Assembly: GCF_025717045.1 (NCBI RefSeq)
Contig: NZ_JAOVZN010000008.1
Coordinates: 595,519-659,518, forward strand
Direction: 5' to 3'
DNA length: 64,000 bases
Origin: Flavobacterium sp. SH_e
GTDB taxonomy: Bacteria; Bacteroidota; Bacteroidia; Flavobacteriales; Flavobacteriaceae
Shown: positions 7,571-15,149 of the stretch, piece by piece
Layout: each line of letters opens with the position of its first letter
How positions within the stretch are numbered: the stretch's first letter is position 1
Made by a program: the position numbers and the translations under genes
The notes under the pieces: model-generated
Told to the model about the DNA's origin: nothing
Database searches by the model: none
What the model saw: only the letters and a program-made list of their open reading frames with translations

Positions 7571-7641
7571 TAGCCCCGATAGAGCCGATATCCTCGCATC
7601 CCGATGGCTATCGGGAGGAGAGATAAAGGCGAAAGCGGGAC
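7571..7641 (+). repeat. Shoulder-and-hairpin interspersed repeat, copy 2
   Basis: TAGCCCCGATAGAGCCGATA, then ATCCTC, a central CCCGATggctATCGGG hairpin, then GAGAGATAAAGGCGAAAGC and GGGAC. Compare 325-384 and 41591-41658. The rest of 7410-7748 has no gene; a 26-codon frame at about 7472 has no support. The remaining sequence is AT-rich leader for the lipoprotein gene at 7749. Confidence 0.8.
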
Positions 7642-7701
7642 AGAACGTTCTTTAAAAATGATAGTTTCTGCTCCTTAAAATAAATCTTAAAAAAGGCATA
7701 G

Positions 7702-7729
7702 TTGTTGAAAGTTAAAAAAGATATATTTA
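7702..7729 (+). promoter_or_regulatory. Promoter of the 7749 lipoprotein gene
   Basis: TTG at 7702, 17-nt spacer, then TATATTTA at 7722-7729 (last base differs from TAnnTTTG). The start codon is 20 nt further on. The spacing and position fit but one consensus base is missing. Confidence 0.45.
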
Positions 7730-7748
7730 CACCTTCAAAAGAAACACT

Positions 7749-8936
7749 ATGCAAAAAATTACTTTTCTATTTTCTATATTGTTTTTAGCCTTCACTTCTT
7801 GCGGGGTAAAAACAACACAATCAATGCTTAGCGACGGAAATTATGACGGTGCAATAGATCGCGCTGTTGAGGCTCTTCGCACAAAAAAGGATTCTAAAGG
7901 CAAACAAGATTATGTGTATCTGTTAGAAGAAGCTTTTGCAAAAGCAAAAGAACGCGATTTGCGTGATCTAGAAATGCTAAACAAAGAAAATAACCCTGCC
8001 AATGCGGAGCGCATTTATAATACTTATTTACAGTTAAATAATCGTCAAGAAAAAATTAGACCTATTTTACCTCTTCCTTTATTGAAGCAAGGAAAAAATG
8101 CGTATTTCCCTTTTGACAATTATTCTGATGAAATTGTAAATAGCAAAAATGCACTTTCGAAGTATTTGTATGAAAACGCTTCTGCGCTTTTAAAATCAAA
8201 TAACAAAATGGATTTCAGAAAAGCATACGACGATTTCGCTTATTTGGAAAGCATTAATCCTGGTTATAAAAACACCAAAAAATTAATGGATGATGCTCTT
8301 TTTAAAGGGACTGATTTCGTTGATGTTTATGCGAAAAATGAAACCAATATGGTGATTCCAAAAACGCTTCAGGACGATTTATTGGATTTTAAAACTTATG
8401 GATTAAATGATAAATGGACGGTTTACCACAGCGCACGACAAAAAAATGTAGTTTACGATTATAGTTTGATTCTTAGTTTCAGACAGATTGCTATTTCGCC
8501 AGAACAAATTAAAGAGAAGGAATTTGTTAAGGAAAGACAAGTTAAAGATGGTGTAAAAACACTTTTAGACAGCCGAGGAAGACCTGTAAAAGATAGCTTA
8601 GGAAAAGAGATTAAAGTTGATAATTACAAAATACTTCGTGCAACGGTGTATGAATTCAGACAATTTAAATCTTGTATGGTAACGGCAAAGGTTGATTATG
8701 TTGATTTAAAAAGCAATCAGCTTGTTCAGACTTTCCCAATAAGCAGCGAATTTATTTTTGAAAATATTTATTCCAAATATAAAGGCGATCAAAATGCTTG
8801 TGATGAAAATTATATAGGATATTTTTCTAAACGTGCTGTTCCGTTTCCAAATAACGAACAAATTGTTTATGATACAGGTGAAGATCTGAAAGCCAAGCTA
8901 AAAGACATCATTGTAAAGAATAAATTTAGAAAGTAA
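7749..8936 (+). CDS. Hypothetical lipoprotein with TPR-like N-terminal repeat
   Basis: The signal peptide ends in AFTSC (C18), a lipoprotein cleavage site. The 395 residues then start MLSDGNYDGAIDRAVEAL, which resembles a tetratricopeptide helix pair. A further helical segment has NPANAERIYNTYLQLNNRQ, and then a repeated TPR-like motif AYDDFAYLESINPGYKNTK near 157-178. The C-terminal half (about 200-395) is beta-rich, with VYEFRQFKSCMVTAKVDYVDL and an acid/lysine tail. I do not recognise the family. Bacteroidota have many such lipoproteins carrying TPR-like helices and a beta domain. The gene is followed by a strong terminator and appears monocistronic. Confidence 0.75.
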   Translation: MQKITFLFSILFLAFTSCGVKTTQSMLSDGNYDGAIDRAVEALRTKKDSKGKQDYVYLLEEAFAKAKERDLRDLEMLNKENNPANAERIYNTYLQLNNRQEKIRPILPLPLLKQGKNAYFPFDNYSDEIVNSKNALSKYLYENASALLKSNNKMDFRKAYDDFAYLESINPGYKNTKKLMDDALFKGTDFVDVYAKNETNMVIPKTLQDDLLDFKTYGLNDKWTVYHSARQKNVVYDYSLILSFRQIAISPEQIKEKEFVKERQVKDGVKTLLDSRGRPVKDSLGKEIKVDNYKILRATVYEFRQFKSCMVTAKVDYVDLKSNQLVQTFPISSEFIFENIYSKYKGDQNACDENYIGYFSKRAVPFPNNEQIVYDTGEDLKAKLKDIIVKNKFRK

Positions 8937-8956
8937 TTATGTAACACAGTTACAAA

Positions 8957-8988
8957 GAAAAAGGCGCATTTTTGATGCGCCTTTTTTT
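8957..8988 (+). terminator. Terminator of the 7749-8936 gene
   Basis: A 10-bp stem AAAGGCGCAT (8960-8969) / ATGCGCCTTT (8975-8984) with a 5-nt loop, followed by a T run, 21 nt after the stop codon. Confidence 0.9.
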
Positions 8989-9026
8989 GTTTACGTTCTT
9001 TTCAATAAAAAAATCAAGTTTTTTAA

Positions 9027-9070
9027 TTGCGCAACCAAAAAGTTGCGTATATTTGCAACTGATTAGTTGC
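9027..9070 (+). promoter_or_regulatory. ArsR-type operator overlapping the promoter
   Basis: TTG (9027-9029), an 18-nt spacer and TATATTTG (9048-9055) form a near-perfect promoter. Two identical palindromes GCAAC-N6-GTTGC lie over it, at 9031-9046 and 9055-9070, with centres 24 nt apart. One sits in the -33/-7 spacer and the other over the expected start of transcription near 9062. This is the arrangement expected of autorepression by the adjacent ArsR-family gene, but binding is inferred. Confidence 0.7.
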
Positions 9071-9088
9071 GAATTTATATCTATAAAA

Positions 9089-9415
9089 ATGAAAAGAGAT
9101 ATTTTTCAGGCAATTGCCGATCCGACGAGAAGGGCAATTTTAGTTTTGGTTTCTTCGAGTGCATTAACACCAAATGCAATTGCGGAGCAATTTCAAACTA
9201 CAAGGCAAGCGGTTTCTAAACACATTAAAATATTGAATGAATGTGATTTATTGGAAGAAAAGAAATTGGGCAGAGAAATTTATTATCAGCTCAAAATTGA
9301 TAAAATGAAAGAGATTGATCAATGGCTGGAGCAATTTAAGGCAATTTGGGAACAGCGTTTTAATCAATTGGATCAAGTATTATTAAACTTAAAATCTAAA
9401 GAAAATGAAAACTGA
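9089..9415 (+). CDS. ArsR-family HTH regulator
   Basis: A winged-helix transcription factor that probably represses its own operon. The true start is the ATG at 9089 (MKRDIFQAIADPTRRAIL), because an in-frame upstream ATG at 8972 lies within the preceding terminator and before the promoter. The resulting 108 residues are the normal family length. The recognition helix region is NAIAEQFQTTRQAVSKHIKI, followed by the wing (LEEKKLGREIYYQLKID). No ArsR metal-binding Cys cluster is present, so it belongs to the metal-free group often paired with SRPBCC genes. It overlaps the next gene by 11 nt, so the two are cotranscribed. Confidence 0.9.
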   Translation: MKRDIFQAIADPTRRAILVLVSSSALTPNAIAEQFQTTRQAVSKHIKILNECDLLEEKKLGREIYYQLKIDKMKEIDQWLEQFKAIWEQRFNQLDQVLLNLKSKENEN

Positions 9416-9902
9416 TTTATTAATGAATTTTTCTGTAGACAAGGAAAATAAAACGGTAAATGTAAAACGCGAATTTGATGCTCCGTTGGCAAATGTTTGG
9501 TCTGCTTGGACTGAACCTGAAATTCTAGATTTATGGTGGGCGCCAGCTCCGTTTAAATCTAAAACCAAAAGTATGGAGTTTAAAGAAGGCGGAAGAAGAT
9601 TATACGCAATGGTTGGTCCTGATGGAGTGGAACGCTGGAGTTATTTTGAATATTCTTCGATTTCACCTAAAACAAACTTTAAGCATTCTGCAACGTTTTC
9701 TGATGCTGACGGAAATGCGAATTCAGAATTTGGAAGTTCGTATTGGAATATTTCTTTTTCTGAGCAAAACGGCTCTACAGTTGTTGACATCCAGATTAAA
9801 CGTGACAGTTTTGAAGAATTGCAAAAAATAATCGAAATGGGCTTTAAAGAAGGTTTCACTTCTGCAATGCAAGGTTTGGACAAAATCTTAGCCGAAAAAT
9901 AA
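9405..9902 (+). CDS. SRPBCC (AHSA1-like) domain protein, copy 1
   Basis: Small ligand-binding fold of the START/Bet v1 superfamily; partner and ligand unknown. Its 165 residues carry the AHSA1 hallmarks: VNVKREFDAPLANVWSAWTEPEILDLWWAP (strand and helix), EFKEGGRRLYAMVGPDG, then EGFTSAMQGLDKILAEK at the C-terminus. It starts inside the ArsR gene (11-nt overlap), so it is translationally linked. In flavobacteria this pair usually means that the regulator and the SRPBCC protein work on one stress or ligand, which I infer rather than see. The next gene is a close paralogue. Confidence 0.88.
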   Translation: MKTDLLMNFSVDKENKTVNVKREFDAPLANVWSAWTEPEILDLWWAPAPFKSKTKSMEFKEGGRRLYAMVGPDGVERWSYFEYSSISPKTNFKHSATFSDADGNANSEFGSSYWNISFSEQNGSTVVDIQIKRDSFEELQKIIEMGFKEGFTSAMQGLDKILAEK

Positions 9903-9954
9903 AATCCATTTTAACTGAATTAACTATTTAACAAACTTTAAAATCTAAGGAAAA

Positions 9955-10458
9955 ATGAAATCAAATCTTTTAATGAATTTTACTGTAGATAAAGAAAATA
10001 ATACTGTAAATGTAAAACGCGAATTTAATGCATCGTTACCTCAGGTTTGGTCTGCTTGGACAGAAGCTCAAATTTTGGATCAATGGTGGGCACCGACTCC
10101 GTGGAAATCACGTACGAAAAGCATGGAATTTAAAGAAGGCGGACGAAGATTATATGCAATGGTTGGCCCTGAAGGCGAAGAACACTGGGCAATTGCAGAT
10201 TATACTTTGATAAATCCAAAGACAAATGTAAAATGGCTAGATGCTTTTTGCGATAGTGAAGGAAATTTAAACACAGAATTTCCACGTTCTGACTGGGATG
10301 TTACTTTCTCTGAAAACGACGGTTCTACTTTTGTTGATATTGCAATCAAACATGAAAAATTATCTGATTTGGAAATGATTATTCAAATGGGATTCAAAGA
10401 AGGTTTTACCATTGCAATGGAAGGCTTAGATGCTATTTTTTCTGAGCAAACGAAATAA
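9955..10458 (+). CDS. SRPBCC (AHSA1-like) domain protein, copy 2
   Basis: A tandem paralogue of the preceding gene, 167 residues. Both share NLLMNFTVDKENNTVNVKRE-type starts, WSAWTEAQILDQWWAP, EFKEGGRRLYAMVGPEG and the final helix with GFKEGFT-AMEGLD. It differs most in the middle (EHWAIADYTLINPKTNV). The 52-nt gap holds no promoter or terminator, so it is the third gene of the operon. The copies keep each other's domain boundaries, which fits gene duplication rather than independent acquisition. The terminator at 10482 closes the operon. Confidence 0.88.
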   Translation: MKSNLLMNFTVDKENNTVNVKREFNASLPQVWSAWTEAQILDQWWAPTPWKSRTKSMEFKEGGRRLYAMVGPEGEEHWAIADYTLINPKTNVKWLDAFCDSEGNLNTEFPRSDWDVTFSENDGSTFVDIAIKHEKLSDLEMIIQMGFKEGFTIAMEGLDAIFSEQTK

Positions 10459-10481
10459 AACAAGAATAAATTCAAAATGTT

Positions 10482-10511
10482 AAATCCTGTATAATTGCAG
10501 GATTTTTTTTT
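10482..10511 (+). terminator. Terminator of the ArsR-SRPBCC operon
   Basis: AAATCCTG (10482-10489) and CAGGATTT (10498-10505) form an 8-bp stem around 8 nt, followed by a run of Ts. Confidence 0.85.
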
Positions 10512-10580
10512 GTAATTTTCAGTCTTTAAATCAAATTAATAAGTACAAAAATTATTTTTTAATTGTAAACACAAAACAAA

Positions 10581-10946
10581 ATGATGAAATTCTTTACCGT
10601 GCTTTTTTTATTTATTTCAGTTACCGTTTTTTCTCAAAATAGATATGAGCTTTCAGATGAAGGAAAAGACAAATTATATCTATCAGATTCTATTGCAAAT
10701 CTTGCCAAAGCTGGCAAAATTACAGATCACCCAATGGTTGTTGTAGATGGAATTACGCATCGTTATGAGGATTTAGAAAAAGAAAGACTTGCTCTTTCTA
10801 AGATTGAAATTGCTAAAATCCTTCCTCTTCAAAAACAGACTGGAATTAATATTTATGGAAAGTCGGGAGAACCTGGAGTTTTGATTATTACTACAAACAG
10901 AAATAGTTACTACAAACCTGTACAAGAGGTAAAACCAGGCTTTTAA
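10581..10946 (+). CDS. Secreted protein with isolated TonB-plug-like motif
   Basis: Signal peptide MMKFFTVLFLFISVTVFS, cut before QN. The mature part is only about 100 residues: HPMVVVDGITHRYEDLEKER, then a helix, then INIYGKSGEPGVLIITTNRN near residues 88-107. The last segment resembles the end of the plug domain of TonB-dependent receptors and of BlaR1-type C-termini in Bacteroidota (VVVDG...IYG..GENGVILITT). No barrel or receptor follows, so the plug-like unit stands alone. Function unknown. Twenty-two nucleotides separate it from the esterase gene, so the two are probably cotranscribed. Confidence 0.7.
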   Translation: MMKFFTVLFLFISVTVFSQNRYELSDEGKDKLYLSDSIANLAKAGKITDHPMVVVDGITHRYEDLEKERLALSKIEIAKILPLQKQTGINIYGKSGEPGVLIITTNRNSYYKPVQEVKPGF

Positions 10947-10968
10947 ATAACACACTCTAAAATATATA

Positions 10969-11838
10969 ATGAATAGATTTTTTGCTCTAGCTTTTTTACT
11001 TTTATCTTCAAGTTTAGTATTCAGCCAAAAAAACAAAACAAAAACAACAGAAACATCAAAACCTTTTGTATTAGGTGTTATTGATGAAGTTCAATCGAAA
11101 GAATTAAACGAAAAAAGAATTCTAAATATTTATCTTCCTGAAGGCTACAATCCTGCTGAAGCAACAAAATATCCTGTTATATATTTATTAGACGGTTCTG
11201 CTGATGAAGATTTTATTCATATTTCGGGATTGGTTCAGTTTAATAGTTTTGAATGGATCAATCAGGTTCCAAAATCTATCGTTGTGGGCATTGCAACTGT
11301 CGATCGAAGAAGAGATTTTACATTCCCGACTACTGTAGAAAATGACAAAACCCGTTTTCCAACTACAGGCCATTCAGATCAATTTATTGCTTTTATTGAA
11401 AAAGAATTGCAGCCTTTTATTGAGAAAAAATACAAGACCAATGATTCTAAAATGATCATTGGTCAATCTCTTGGCGGTTTATTAGGAACCGAAATCTTGC
11501 TTAAAAAGCCAACTCTTTTTAATAAATATGTTATTGTAAGTCCGAGTTTATGGTGGAACAATGGTTCTTTGCTTGATTTAGATTCTGAAATGCTGAAAGA
11601 AAATTTTAATCAGCAAATAGATATTTATATCGCTATTGGAAAAGAAGGATTGACTCCAACAGAAATTCCGCGTGTTATGGAAGTCGATGCTAACTTGTTG
11701 GCAGAAAAATTAAAAGAATCTAAAAGCAAAAATGTGAAAGTCTATTTTGATTATTTCCCTGAAGAAAACCACGGAACAATTCTACATCCAGCTGTTTCTA
11801 ATTCTTTTAAATTCTTTTATCCTAAGAGTAAAGAATAA
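10969..11838 (+). CDS. Secreted alpha/beta-hydrolase, esterase (IroE/esterase D-like)
   Basis: Hydrolyses an ester, probably after export (signal peptide MNRFFALAFLLLSSSLVFS, then QKNK). The 289 residues show the esterase pattern: RILNIYLPEGYNPAE, YPVIYLLDGSADEDF, and the nucleophile elbow GQSLGG (S167). The charge-relay Asp and His are in the last third, HGTILHP carrying the likely His (about 267). The family (putative esterase, COG2819) includes siderophore and carbohydrate-ester enzymes. The substrate cannot be read. Terminator at 11893. Confidence 0.88.
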   Translation: MNRFFALAFLLLSSSLVFSQKNKTKTTETSKPFVLGVIDEVQSKELNEKRILNIYLPEGYNPAEATKYPVIYLLDGSADEDFIHISGLVQFNSFEWINQVPKSIVVGIATVDRRRDFTFPTTVENDKTRFPTTGHSDQFIAFIEKELQPFIEKKYKTNDSKMIIGQSLGGLLGTEILLKKPTLFNKYVIVSPSLWWNNGSLLDLDSEMLKENFNQQIDIYIAIGKEGLTPTEIPRVMEVDANLLAEKLKESKSKNVKVYFDYFPEENHGTILHPAVSNSFKFFYPKSKE

Positions 11839-11892
11839 AAATAATTCATGTTATAAAGAATAAGCTAAAAAACAATTTTATTCTGTTCAACT

Positions 11893-11931
11893 AAAAATCC
11901 GAAAAGAAAATATTCTTTTCGGATTTTTTTT
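11893..11931 (+). terminator. Esterase gene terminator
   Basis: A 14-bp perfect stem, 11895-11908 with 11913-11926, and a T run. The stem sequence starts AAATCCGAAAAG. Confidence 0.9.
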
Positions 11932-12077
11932 ATTTCCATATCCAAAATAACACATTATAGAACAATTCATTATCAATTACAGAAGACCTATTTTGTCTTT
12001 AAAAAGCTATCAAATTAAAATCAATATAAAATAAACAAAAATGAGGTTTTCCGTAAAACAATAAACTTTCACCTTAT

Positions 12078-12085
12078 TATATTTG
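12078..12085 (+). promoter_or_regulatory. Possible -7 box of the 12222 gene
   Basis: TATATTTG at 12078-12085; no TTG at the proper distance upstream. It would leave a leader of about 130 nt before 12222. The stretch 11932-12221 otherwise contains no gene, only AT-rich sequence. Confidence 0.4.
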
Positions 12086-12221
12086 ACACGAAAAAAAATA
12101 AAACTAACCAAAATAAATTAGCCCACGACAAAACATTTACTTCTCAATTAAAGCAAAAAGAATTCAATTTCTTTTAAATCCAAAACCCAAAATAAATCAA
12201 ACAAACTATCAATTATTTTTA

Positions 12222-13475
12222 ATGAAAAAACAAATTTTATTTATTGCCCTAACTTTACTTTTTACTCTTAAAGGATTTTCTCAAATAGGTTTCGAAAAAG
12301 GTTATGTTATTACAGAAAACAATCAAAAAACAGAATGCCTAGTTGAAAATTTAGACTGGAAAAACAATCCAACTAGTTTTAGATATAGATTATCTGAGGA
12401 TTCTCCAATTATTAATGCAGACTTAAAAACTATAAAAGAGTTTAGCGTTACAGGTCAGAAAAAATTTATTAGATCTACAGTAAATATTGACCGATCTACT
12501 AAAGATCTACAAACAATGACTACAGAAAAAAATCCTGTTTTTCATTTAGAAACATTATTCCTTCAAGTACTTATGGAAGGTAATGCGTCGTTGTATCTTT
12601 ATGATGACAGCACAGTAAGACGTTTCTTTTATAAAGTAAATACTGCTGAAATAAAACAGCTTGTGTACAAAACTTATCTAGCAAGTGGCGACAACGAAAA
12701 TGCTAATAACTATACAGACCAAATTGCAAAAAACAATTATTTTAGAGAGCAGCTTTATCTTGATTTAAAATGTGACAATATTCAACAAAATGAATATGAA
12801 ACGTTGACTTATGCCAAAAATGCTTTAATGCGTATTTTTGCAAAATATAATAAATGTACTAATTCTGAATTTGTTGATCTTGAAGTAAAAGAGAAAAAAG
12901 ACTTGTTCAATCTTACAGTTCGTCCGAGATATAATAACAGTTCATTAACCATGGACAATTCTGTTTTTGAAGATTTGGATTTTGATTTTGGAGGAAAATC
13001 AAGCTTTAGTTTAGGAATTGAGGCTGAGTTTATTTTACCATTTAACAAAAACAGATGGTCACTTATTGTGGAACCAACTTATCAATATTATAAAGCTGAA
13101 CAAACTATTACAAGCTCTCAGGTTGTTGGCGGAACTTTGATTGGTAAAGTAGATTATAAATCAATTGAATTGCCAATTGGTGTAAGACGTTACTTTTTCA
13201 TTAATAAGAATGTAAAAATATTCGCCAACGGGTCAGTTATAATTGACTTCAGCAATAATTCCACAGCAACTGTTACAAGAAACGACGGATCTCCTTTGAA
13301 CGAATTAGACATTAACTCAGGCATTAACTTAGGATTTGGTCTAGGTGCAAAGTTTATGGATAAATTCAGTGCTGAAATAAGATATCAAACATCAAGAGCT
13401 ATTTTGGCTCAAAACTCGAACTGGAGTTCTTCTTATCAGACAACTTCTTTAATTGTTGGATATTCTTTCTTTTAA
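12222..13475 (+). CDS. Outer membrane beta-barrel protein
   Basis: Signal peptide MKKQILFIALTLLFTLKGFS, cut before QIGF. The mature protein of about 397 residues has an N-terminal soluble domain (about 22-225) with YVITENNQKTECLVENLDWKN. Then comes a C-terminal barrel (about 232-417) with alternating hydrophobic strands: FSLGIEAEFILPF, WSLIVEPTYQYYKAEQ, YKSIELPIGVRRYFFI, LGFGLGAKFMDKFSAEIRY, and a final strand ending YSFF (aromatic C-terminus, an outer-membrane insertion signal). The C-terminal half is the OMP_b-brl type of Bacteroidota. The role is not known. It faces yifB convergently across a 24-bp palindrome at 13502. Confidence 0.8.
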   Translation: MKKQILFIALTLLFTLKGFSQIGFEKGYVITENNQKTECLVENLDWKNNPTSFRYRLSEDSPIINADLKTIKEFSVTGQKKFIRSTVNIDRSTKDLQTMTTEKNPVFHLETLFLQVLMEGNASLYLYDDSTVRRFFYKVNTAEIKQLVYKTYLASGDNENANNYTDQIAKNNYFREQLYLDLKCDNIQQNEYETLTYAKNALMRIFAKYNKCTNSEFVDLEVKEKKDLFNLTVRPRYNNSSLTMDNSVFEDLDFDFGGKSSFSLGIEAEFILPFNKNRWSLIVEPTYQYYKAEQTITSSQVVGGTLIGKVDYKSIELPIGVRRYFFINKNVKIFANGSVIIDFSNNSTATVTRNDGSPLNELDINSGINLGFGLGAKFMDKFSAEIRYQTSRAILAQNSNWSSSYQTTSLIVGYSFF

Positions 13476-13494
13476 GATCATAAATCTATACTTA

Positions 13495-13532
13495 ATATAT
13501 GCTAATTGACACTAGTGTCAATTAGAATATAT
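13495..13532. other. Perfect palindrome between convergent genes
   Basis: Positions 13502-13525 form a 24-bp palindrome without any loop (half-site CTAATTGACACT). The flanks ATATAT on either side extend it to 38 bp with one mismatched pair. It lies 26 nt after the barrel protein's stop and 10 nt before the convergent yifB stop. No T run follows, so it looks more like a dyad DNA site than a terminator. Confidence 0.6.
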
Positions 13533-13535
13533 AAT

Positions 13536-15071
13536 TTATCCCAACCATCCTTCTCTGTCCAAACTTCTGTATTGAATCGCTTCGGCAATATGTGAAGAAA
13601 CAATATTTTCTGAATGATCTAAATCGGCGATTGTTCTAGAAACTTTCAAAATTCTATCATAAGCTCTGGCGGAAAGATTTAATCGTTCCATTGCATTTTT
13701 TAGCAATTCCTTTGAAGCTTCATCTAAGACACAATATTCTCGAATTAACTTACTGCTCATTTGCGCATTGTAATGAACATTTTCGACCGTTTCAAATCGT
13801 TTGGTTTGAATTTCTCTCGCCGCTGTAACTCGTTTACGAATTTCTACACTGCTTTCTGCTTTTCGTTCGTCAGCCAATTTCTCAAACGGAACTGGTGTAA
13901 CTTCTATATGAATATCAATTCGATCTAATAATGGTCCCGAAATTTTACTCATATAACGCTGCATTTCGTGTGGCGAAGAAGTATTCGGCATACTTGGATC
14001 GTTAAAGAATCCGCTTGGACTTGGATTCATACTTGCCACAAGCATAAATGATGAAGGATAAGTAATTGTAAATTTAGCGCGTGAAATTGTTACTTCTCGA
14101 TCTTCCAAAGGCTGGCGCATTACTTCTAAAACGTCTCTCTTAAATTCTGGCAATTCATCCAAAAACAAAACGCCATTATGCGCCATTGAAATTTCGCCCG
14201 GCTGCGGATAACTTCCTCCGCCAACGAGCGCGACATTCGAAATAGTATGATGCGGACTTCTAAATGGTCGTTGATTCATCAATCCGACTTCTTTTAATTT
14301 TCCTGCAACGCTATGAATTTTAGTAGTTTCCAAAGCTTCACGTAGCGTCATTGGCGGTAAAATACTCGAAACTCGTTTCGCTAGCATTGTTTTTCCCGCT
14401 CCAGGTGGGCCAATTAAAATAATATTATGACCACCAGCCGCTGCAATTTCCATACAGCGTTTAATGCTTTCTTGTCCGCGTACGTCTGAAAAATCATGTT
14501 CAGGGAAATCGAGAGTTTTATAAAATTCAGCTCTTGTATCTATAACTGTAGGCTCAAGTGTTCCTTTGCCCGCGAAGAAATCAACGATTTCTTTTAAATT
14601 TCCAACACCATAAACATCTAAACCTGAAACAATCGCCGCTTCTTTTACATTTTGAATAGGAAGAAAAAATCCTTTATAACCTTCTTCTTTGGCTTTTATT
14701 GCAATGGGCAAAGCACCTCGAATTGGCTGAAGACTTCCGTCTAAAGAAAGTTCTCCCATAATAACATATTGTTCAATTTCTGGAGCTTTTATCTGATCTG
14801 AGCCAACCAGAATTCCCATTGCTAATGTCAAATCGTATGAAGAACCTTCTTTTCGAAGATCGGCTGGTGCCATATTGACCGTAATTTTCTTTCCCGGAAA
14901 ATTAAATCCATTATTTTTTAATGCGGCAGCAATTCTAAAACTACTTTCTTTTATAGCATTATCTGGAAGTCCAACTAAATGATAACCAATTCCTTTATCC
15001 ATATGAACCTCAACTGTAATCGTTGTGGCTTCAACTCCAAAAACGGCACTTCCGTAAACTTTTACTAACAT
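13536..15071 (-). CDS. yifB: YifB-type Mg-chelatase-like AAA ATPase (ComM)
   Basis: An AAA+ ATPase related to Mg-chelatase subunit I. ComM in naturally transformable species promotes branch migration during transformation, but in most other species the role is unproven. Domains: N-terminal ChlI-type fold (about 1-190, VYGSAVFGVEATTITVEVH), the AAA module with Walker A GPPGAGKTM near 222 and Walker B LFLDELPEF near 305, and a C-terminal Mg-chelatase-like domain. The 511 residues are the family length, and the ATG at 15071 is the only start that keeps the N-terminal motif. It stands alone, convergent to the barrel gene. Confidence 0.92.
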   Translation of the reverse strand: MLVKVYGSAVFGVEATTITVEVHMDKGIGYHLVGLPDNAIKESSFRIAAALKNNGFNFPGKKITVNMAPADLRKEGSSYDLTLAMGILVGSDQIKAPEIEQYVIMGELSLDGSLQPIRGALPIAIKAKEEGYKGFFLPIQNVKEAAIVSGLDVYGVGNLKEIVDFFAGKGTLEPTVIDTRAEFYKTLDFPEHDFSDVRGQESIKRCMEIAAAGGHNIILIGPPGAGKTMLAKRVSSILPPMTLREALETTKIHSVAGKLKEVGLMNQRPFRSPHHTISNVALVGGGSYPQPGEISMAHNGVLFLDELPEFKRDVLEVMRQPLEDREVTISRAKFTITYPSSFMLVASMNPSPSGFFNDPSMPNTSSPHEMQRYMSKISGPLLDRIDIHIEVTPVPFEKLADERKAESSVEIRKRVTAAREIQTKRFETVENVHYNAQMSSKLIREYCVLDEASKELLKNAMERLNLSARAYDRILKVSRTIADLDHSENIVSSHIAEAIQYRSLDREGWLG

Positions 15072-15149
15072 AATTATCTTTCATTAATAGTTTTTAAAAC
15101 TAATGAAAATTAATTAAATGTAAATATTTTATTACAATTTTTTAAAAGT

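Noticed and set aside
8972..9088. Longer ArsR start at 8972
   Set aside because: The extra 39 codons lie in the preceding terminator and upstream of the promoter, so they cannot be transcribed with it.
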